Below, in pieces: positions 5,692 through 8,188 of a stretch of DNA of 8,188 nt. The notes beneath the pieces were generated by a model that searched no databases, was not told the DNA's origin, and saw only the letters and a list, made by a program, of their open reading frames with translations. The stretch is from Leptotrichia sp. oral taxon 215 str. W9775 (GTDB taxonomy: Bacteria > Fusobacteriota > Fusobacteriia > Fusobacteriales > Leptotrichiaceae): assembly GCF_000469505.1 (NCBI RefSeq), contig NZ_KI272865.1:38698-46885 (forward strand), given 5' to 3'. Position 1 is the first letter of the stretch, and each line of letters opens with the position of its first letter. A program made the translations under genes and the position numbers.

Positions 5692-6246
5692 TTATTCCTT
5701 TATAATATAGTTTAAAAGTATTTTACTTCCTATAAAGGCACCTGCAAAGGCAGATAACCCGTAAAACCACCCTGTCAATGACAATGCTGACAGTGCAGAA
5801 AAGAAAGCGGCAATATTACATCCTGAAGCAAGTCTTGCTCCCGCTCCCATTAAAAAACCACCAAGGACAGCACCAAAAAGCTGTTTTTTCCCTTTTATTT
5901 TTTTGATTTTAAATTCTGAAGCAAGTAAAGTTGCCAATGTGGCACCAAGAATGATTCCTATATTACATATGGAACCACTATTTGATAAAACAGGTATCAT
6001 GATTGCCTTTTTTAATCCGGAACTCTTTATAAAATAAGGCCATGTAACAGGATTAAGTCCTGCTGCCTGAAATATTTTAGCTCCCCATACGGTAATAGGT
6101 CCTGAAACACTCCATGCCTTTTTAAAGACTGCCAGATAAATAGTTGCCGTAATACCAAGCAATACAGCTCCTGTATTATATGACAAAGGCTTTTTCATTA
6201 TTTTTTTATATGTTTCGTTCTGACTTAATTTGTTAAAAAATTCCAT
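5692..6246 (-). CDS. YeeE/YedE-family sulfur transporter, C-terminal half
   Basis: A 184-aa membrane protein of the YeeE/YedE (sulf_transp) family, about half the length of the fused proteins. Hydrophobic helices lie near 25-42, 83-110, 124-150 and 155-180. The hallmark is G-A-G-A-R-L-A-S-G-C-N-I-A-A-F-F-S-A-L (134-152), whose Cys143 corresponds to the GCN cysteine in the second half of YeeE; Cys94 lies in another helix. In the characterised YeeE protein, conserved cysteines at the pore guide thiosulfate into the cytoplasm. A polar insert, K-I-K-G-K-K, links helices at 114-121. GGAG seven bases before ATG fixes the start. It is the third gene of the operon, separated from the N-half by the TusA gene. 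I infer that the two halves assemble; selenium transport (the YedE role) is the alternative. Confidence 0.93.
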   Translation of the reverse strand: MEFFNKLSQNETYKKIMKKPLSYNTGAVLLGITATIYLAVFKKAWSVSGPITVWGAKIFQAAGLNPVTWPYFIKSSGLKKAIMIPVLSNSGSICNIGIILGATLATLLASEFKIKKIKGKKQLFGAVLGGFLMGAGARLASGCNIAAFFSALSALSLTGWFYGLSAFAGAFIGSKILLNYIIKE

Positions 6247-6274
6247 TACTGTTCTCCTTTTACAGTATATTTTT

Positions 6275-6311
6275 AAATAAGTTAATTTATTCTCAAATGA
6301 TTGACTTATTT
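6275..6311. repeat. Inverted repeat in the tusA-yeeE gap
   Basis: AAATAAGT (6275-6282) and ACTTATTT (6304-6311) are perfect inverted copies around a 21-nt loop, in the largest gap (93 bp) inside the operon. In RNA it would form a weak, AT-only stem just upstream of the C-half ribosome site. It lacks a proper U tract, so it is more likely an RNA processing or stability element than a terminator, if it is anything. Confidence 0.35.
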
Positions 6312-6339
6312 ACATCTCTGTCGAGATATTCCTGCAATA

Positions 6340-6567
6340 TTATTTACTTTTTTCAACTATGATGTTCCATTCTCCATCATCAATTTCTTCAACCCTGCAG
6401 GCATATCCTGTCTGATCTGCCCATTCAGGAATATTTTTTATAGCACATGAATGATCTACATTTATTATAACTATATCTCCTACTTCCATAGTTTCCATTT
6501 TCTTTTGAGCTTTTATTAAAGGGACTGGACAAGCTTCTCCTATACAATCTAATTTGTATTCTTTCAT
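6340..6567 (-). CDS. TusA/SirA/YedF-family sulfur carrier (first copy)
   Basis: A 75-aa TusA-like protein. C-I-G-E-A-C-P-V-P-L-I-K-A at 8-20 holds the conserved Cys13-Pro14 pair; further cysteines are at 8, 41 and 57. It starts behind an AGGAGG seven bases from ATG, the strongest ribosome site of the cluster. It lies 48 bp after the N-half of the YeeE pair and 93 bp before the C-half, so it is inserted between the two parts of one transporter. In the YeeE-YeeD (TsuA-TsuB) system the TusA-like partner sits at the cytoplasmic exit and is needed for thiosulfate uptake; this copy, by position, is the better candidate for that role. It differs clearly from the copy at 3897-4112, so they are not a recent duplication. 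Confidence 0.94.
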   Translation of the reverse strand: MKEYKLDCIGEACPVPLIKAQKKMETMEVGDIVIINVDHSCAIKNIPEWADQTGYACRVEEIDDGEWNIIVEKSK

Positions 6568-6615
6568 TAGTTTTCCTCCTAAAAATTTATTTAAGAATTT
6601 TCTTCAAAAATCTGT

Positions 6616-7293
6616 TTAACTATATTTTTTCTTTTGCCATTTAATGGCAAGAACGTATACTATTGCTATTAATGCAAATTGGAATATTAATGCACCTGCC
6701 CATCCGAGATGATCAGGAAGATATACTTTAATATTTGCTTTACCAAGTGGTTCTAAGAATCCCATTGCCCAAGCTCCGGCTACCGATCCTAACATGAAGC
6801 ATAACAAAGCAACCCATTGTAATTGGAACCCTTCCCCAACTCTCATTAAAGTTCCTGAAGCACATCCACCAGCTGTAACCATACCGATACCGAACATAAC
6901 ACCACCGATAACAGTCAGTATTGATAAAGGTGCAACAGAATCAGTTCCCATAGGTTTTCCACCAGTTGAGATGGAGTAAAGGCTTAAAGCTGAGAATCCT
7001 ATAGTTCCAACTGCAATAGCTAAAAATACTGCTCTTGTAAGAGAAGTACTTCCTGTAATGACAGGGTCTCTGAATGCAGCAGTAAAACAGAATCTGGAAC
7101 GTTGAAGAATCATTCCAAAAACAACACCGAATATCAAATATTTTACTAATTTTGCATCATTTAAATAGAAACCAAGTCCGATTAATAGGGCAATTAAAAC
7201 TAATGCATGTGGGATTTGAGATTTAAAAGGTTTTTTACGAACGCTGTTTGCTTTTACAACCTTCGTCATTTCTTTGTCTAAAGTTGTATTCAT
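6616..7293 (-). CDS. YeeE/YedE-family sulfur transporter, N-terminal half
   Basis: A 225-aa membrane protein. A basic, polar tail (1-28) precedes helices near 30-45, 50-66, 84-107, 122-142, 157-178 and 196-216. Two family cysteines are in place: Cys69 in Q-R-S-R-F-C-F-T-A-A-F-R-D and Cys144 in A-G-G-C-A-S-G-T-L-M-R. With Cys143 of the C-half protein they would supply the three pore cysteines known from YeeE. The S-R-F-C-F-T-A-A-F motif is also seen in proteins named YedE and linked to selenium, so substrate is uncertain; the rhodanese in the operon favours a reduced sulfur compound. GGAGG six bases before the ATG fixes the start. It is first in the operon, behind a promoter whose -10 lies in a perfect palindrome at 7348-7372. 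Confidence 0.93.
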   Translation of the reverse strand: MNTTLDKEMTKVVKANSVRKKPFKSQIPHALVLIALLIGLGFYLNDAKLVKYLIFGVVFGMILQRSRFCFTAAFRDPVITGSTSLTRAVFLAIAVGTIGFSALSLYSISTGGKPMGTDSVAPLSILTVIGGVMFGIGMVTAGGCASGTLMRVGEGFQLQWVALLCFMLGSVAGAWAMGFLEPLGKANIKVYLPDHLGWAGALIFQFALIAIVYVLAIKWQKKKYS

Positions 7294-7347
7294 TTGCTTC
7301 CTCCTTTCATTAGTAATTTTGAAGTGAAAAAAATCCTTAATATACTT

Positions 7348-7372
7348 TTTTAATTATAGCTTATAATTAAAA
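7348..7372. promoter_or_regulatory. Perfect palindrome over the sulfur-operon promoter
   Basis: Arms TTTTAATTATA (7348-7358) and TATAATTAAAA (7362-7372) pair without mismatch around GCT. The complement of 7353-7358 is TATAAT, placed about 60 bp before the first ATG. TTCAAA (complement of 7376-7381), four of six to consensus, lies 17 bp upstream. A dimeric repressor on the palindrome would cover the -10. The fit to a T-N11-A LysR box (complement TTATAAGCTATAA) is suggestive only. The same palindrome shows a TATAAT facing right (7362-7367), but without a -35. Confidence 0.6.
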
Positions 7373-7378
7373 TGTTTT

Positions 7379-7418
7379 GAATAGGGAAAAAACGAATACT
7401 GTATTTGAAAATCGAATA
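7379..7418. repeat. Three GAATA repeats upstream of the sulfur-operon promoter
   Basis: GAATA occurs at 7379-7383, 7394-7398 and 7414-7418, the last two as CGAATA and each preceded by an A-rich run. Spacings are 15 and 20 bp. They lie at and upstream of the -35, where an activator would bind. The short core in AT-rich DNA makes chance likely. Confidence 0.2.
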
Positions 7419-7435
7419 AGAGGGATAAAAAACAC

Positions 7436-7464
7436 TTTACAAAAAAATAGAAAAAGAATACAAT
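7436..7464 (+). promoter_or_regulatory. Rightward promoter in the gene-free region
   Basis: TTTACA (7436-7441) and TACAAT (7459-7464) are 17 bp apart and each matches consensus at five of six positions. The predicted start is near 7471. It drives into a segment that ends at a good terminator 120 bp on. Confidence 0.5.
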
Positions 7465-7470
7465 AAAAAT

Positions 7471-7615
7471 AAGAATGAGGATAGAGAAGCAAAAGCAAGT
7501 GACACTATCACACCTTTTAGGTCAAAAGAGATGTTGGGACAGTCACACCAACCGTTCTTACTAATTTAAAATTATAGAAACGATATAGGCAGTTTAACAA
7601 CTGCTCTTTTTATTT
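7471..7615 (+). ncRNA. Candidate 145-nt RNA between a promoter and a terminator
   Basis: No convincing protein is encoded: an ATG at 7475 opens 29 codons but sits only a few bases from the predicted start and lacks a ribosome site. The part at 7495-7560 is visibly richer in G and C than its surroundings, with no obvious coding pattern. It contains a GTTGG/CCAAC stem (7533-7537 with 7548-7552) and an imperfect direct repeat (7501-7514 and 7538-7549) ending TCACACC. It finishes in the terminator at 7589-7615. It may be a small regulatory RNA, or the tail end of a decayed mobile gene. I recognise no RNA family. Confidence 0.35.
7589..7615 (+). terminator. Rho-independent terminator, rightward
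   Basis: GCAGTT (7589-7594), loop TAAC and AACTGC (7599-7604) form a perfect six-bp stem followed by TCTTTTTATTT. It works only on the plus strand, and no complete plus-strand gene lies upstream within the region. Confidence 0.85.
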
Positions 7616-7754
7616 GTCATACTAAGAGACATTAAACATCTGGATACAGAAAATAATAGAAATAAAACAAAATTTGGGTAGTTATGAGCTTCAAAATTAA
7701 AATTGAATAGATAATTTAATAGCCAATCCATTTTTGGCTTCGGTTAATGGTAAT

Positions 7755-7781
7755 AAAAAATAGGCCCGATAAAAGCCTATT
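7755..7781 (-). terminator. Terminator of the candidate toxin transcript
   Basis: On the complement AATAGGC (7775-7781) and GCCTATT (7759-7765) pair over seven bp around a nine-nt loop and are followed by a T run (7755-7760). It lies 29 bp after the stop codon at 7810. A smaller stem (TACCC 7784-7788 with GGGTA 7801-7805) precedes it in the 3' untranslated part. Confidence 0.85.
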
Positions 7782-7809
7782 GATACCCCTAAGAGTATGA
7801 GGGTACTAA

Positions 7810-7869
7810 TTAGTACAGAATTCTTTGAATCAGTAGGAAAACTACTAAAACAATAAGAAAAGTACGCAT
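7810..7869 (-). CDS. 19-aa hydrophobic peptide, candidate type I toxin
   Basis: The peptide MRTFLIVLVVFLLIQRILY is one membrane helix: a basic start, thirteen mostly Leu/Val/Ile/Phe residues and a basic, aromatic end. It is far below the length most gene finders accept, yet its signals are excellent: AAGGAGGTG (7874-7882 on the complement) with the GGAGG six bases from ATG, an extended -10 (TGTTATAAT, 7921-7929), and a terminator at 7755-7781. The predicted mRNA is about 160 nt, starting near 7914 with a stable hairpin (CGAGTTT, loop CCCA, AAACTCG; 7894-7911). Length, hydrophobicity, 5' hairpin and an adjacent complementary RNA are the features of Ibs-, Zor- and TisB-type toxins, which insert into the inner membrane. 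It belongs to no family I can name. The membrane-toxin role is inference. Confidence 0.7.
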   Translation of the reverse strand: MRTFLIVLVVFLLIQRILY

Positions 7870-7893
7870 AGTACACCTCCTTATAAATGGTTA

Positions 7894-7911
7894 CGAGTTT
7901 TGGGAAACTCG
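7894..7911 (-). promoter_or_regulatory. 5' hairpin of the candidate toxin mRNA
   Basis: CGAGTTT and AAACTCG pair over seven bp with loop CCCA, beginning about three bases after the predicted mRNA start. Such 5' stems protect type I toxin mRNAs. Its loop (UCCCAAA) is complementary to UUUGGGA in the neighbouring RNA, a possible kissing contact. Confidence 0.65.
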
Positions 7912-7920
7912 CTTGAAAAA

Positions 7921-7929
7921 ATTATAACA
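7921..7929 (-). promoter_or_regulatory. Extended -10 promoter of the candidate toxin
   Basis: On the complement TGT precedes TATAAT (7921-7926). It begins directly at the U tract of the small-RNA terminator, so any -35 (best TGGATT, 7944-7949) falls inside that terminator. Transcription of the RNA gene would run into this promoter. Confidence 0.65.
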
Positions 7930-7958
7930 AAAAAGACTGAAGTAATCCAGTCCTTTTT
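7929..7958. terminator. Terminator of the candidate antitoxin RNA, usable in both directions
   Basis: GACTG (7935-7939) and CAGTC (7948-7952) pair around an eight-nt loop, extended by a GT wobble and A/T pairs. Six A at 7929-7934 give a U tract on the complement, and five T at 7954-7958 give one on the plus strand. Confidence 0.85.
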
Positions 7959-8013
7959 ATCCCAAATTTTATTTAACCATTTATAAGTACCCTTTTGGGG
8001 TCTACCTTAAGGT
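7929..8013 (-). ncRNA. Candidate antitoxin RNA of about 85 nt
   Basis: Bounded by a promoter (8020-8048) and a terminator (7929-7958), it has no open frame with a ribosome site. From its 5' end it holds a small palindromic stem (ACCUUAAGGU), GGUAGACCCC, CAAAAGGGUA, the 14-nt block CUUAUAAAUGGUUA, then UUUGGGA and the terminator stem. The 14-nt block is exactly complementary to the toxin mRNA up to and including the first G of its GGAGG. UUUGGGA matches the loop of the toxin's 5' hairpin. GGUAGACCCC pairs imperfectly (7 Watson-Crick and one wobble of 10) with GAGGUGUACU, the rest of the Shine-Dalgarno and spacer. All three blocks are colinear. Binding would block ribosome access. The RNA is on the same strand as, and upstream of, its target, so it acts as a separate molecule, not as a cis antisense. 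Confidence 0.6.
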
Positions 8014-8019
8014 AATTTA

Positions 8020-8048
8020 ATTATATCAGATTATTATATTTTATGCAA
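8020..8048 (-). promoter_or_regulatory. Promoter of the candidate antitoxin RNA
   Basis: On the complement an extended -10, TGA then TATAAT (8020-8025), stands 17 bp after TTGCAT (8043-8048). The start would be the A at 8013. A second TATAAT (8033-8038) lies just upstream. It looks at least as strong as the toxin promoter, as expected for an antitoxin made in excess. Confidence 0.6.
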
Positions 8049-8154
8049 ATCTCTTTTTGGAAAGTCTGAAAATAAACAGAATAAAAATATAATATTGAAA
8101 AATTACAATAAATAGGGTAAACTAAATAATAAAAAGAAAAATATTATAAATAAA

Positions 8155-8188
8155 GGCTCTTTGTCAAGAGTGGGGGTGGAAAAAGTTC
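8155..8188. mobile_element. Possible outer end of an ISL3-type insertion sequence
   Basis: GGCTCTTTGTCAAGAG begins abruptly after strongly AT-rich DNA and runs into a G-rich stretch (GTGGGGGTGG) to the window edge. Terminal repeats of ISL3-family elements typically begin GGCTCTT or GGGTCTT, which is the basis for this call. No transposase is visible because the element would lie to the right. The partner end and the 8-bp target duplication cannot be seen. Confidence 0.45.

Larger units (their letters stand above)
7880..7987. repeat. 14-bp inverted repeat joining toxin leader and RNA gene
   Basis: Positions 7880-7893 and 7974-7987 are perfect inverted copies (CTTATAAATGGTTA and its complement). 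The left copy lies in the toxin leader and ends inside the Shine-Dalgarno; the right copy lies in the small RNA gene. Flanking blocks are also related in order: 7899-7905 with 7960-7966 (7 of 7) and 7870-7879 with 7997-8006 (7 of 10, plus one wobble in RNA). The pattern suggests an old inverted duplication. Confidence 0.9.

Noticed and set aside
7451..7570. 3' end of an IS200/IS605 tnpB gene or its guide RNA.
   Set aside because: Short open frames exist in two registers, but none shows a recognisable TnpB motif, and the end hairpin is a standard terminator with a U tract.
7594..7731. A 45-codon open frame on the minus strand starting at ATG 7731.
   Set aside because: It has no ribosome site or promoter, and its 3' end lies inside a plus-strand terminator stem.
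7721..7739. AGCCAA/TTGGCT hairpin considered as a terminator.
   Set aside because: Neither side has a T tract; it is a six-bp stem in otherwise featureless sequence between 7616 and 7754.
8049..8154. Possible gene or promoter in the AT-rich stretch before the putative IS end.
   Set aside because: A lone TATAAT (8088-8093) has no -35 at usual spacing and no open frame with a ribosome site follows.

Overview
The window is AT-rich DNA with dense Shine-Dalgarno sites, TATAAT-type -10 boxes and U-tract terminators. A 36-bp type II CRISPR repeat, a TrpRS of bacterial length and a YeeE/TusA/rhodanese cluster point to a low-GC anaerobe. Fusobacteriota (a Leptotrichia- or Fusobacterium-like oral bacterium) is my best guess; this is inference from composition and gene content, not from a search.

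Layout. 1-560: the leader-distal part of a CRISPR array with 30-nt spacers, ending in a decayed terminal repeat; no cas gene or tracrRNA is visible. 561-1800: small accessory genes and fragments: a two-helix membrane protein (654-857) with an open -1 frame directly behind it, a 57-aa minus-strand protein (1103-1276), a short remnant frame (1349-1486) and a 77-aa unknown (1503-1736), closed by a bidirectional terminator. 1828-3907: trpS (minus) and a LysR-type regulator (plus), divergent from a 217-bp promoter region. 3897-7293: a sulfur-handling cluster on the minus strand. In transcription order it runs YeeE/YedE N-half, TusA-like carrier, YeeE/YedE C-half and triple-rhodanese lipoprotein, then a second TusA-like gene with its own promoter inside a long palindrome. 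The lysR and second tusA stop codons overlap tail to tail.

7294-8188 has no long gene but is not empty. It holds a palindromic promoter for the sulfur operon, a plus-strand promoter/terminator pair bounding a possible 145-nt RNA, a compact candidate type I toxin-antitoxin locus, and what looks like the outer end of an ISL3-type insertion sequence at the right edge.

How the genes work together. The split YeeE proteins probably form one thiosulfate (or related sulfur oxyanion) channel. The TusA carriers would accept or hand on persulfide sulfur in the cytoplasm, and the lipoprotein rhodanese, with one active domain of three, would act outside the membrane. The nearby LysR protein is a candidate regulator.

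The most interesting item is at 7755-8048. A 19-aa hydrophobic peptide with a strong ribosome site lies downstream of an ~85-nt RNA gene on the same strand. That RNA carries three blocks of complementarity, in colinear order, to the peptide's 5' leader: a loop match of 7 nt, a perfect 14-nt block abutting the Shine-Dalgarno, and an imperfect block over the Shine-Dalgarno itself. I read it as an undescribed or little-described type I toxin-antitoxin module whose antitoxin arose by inverted duplication of the toxin leader.
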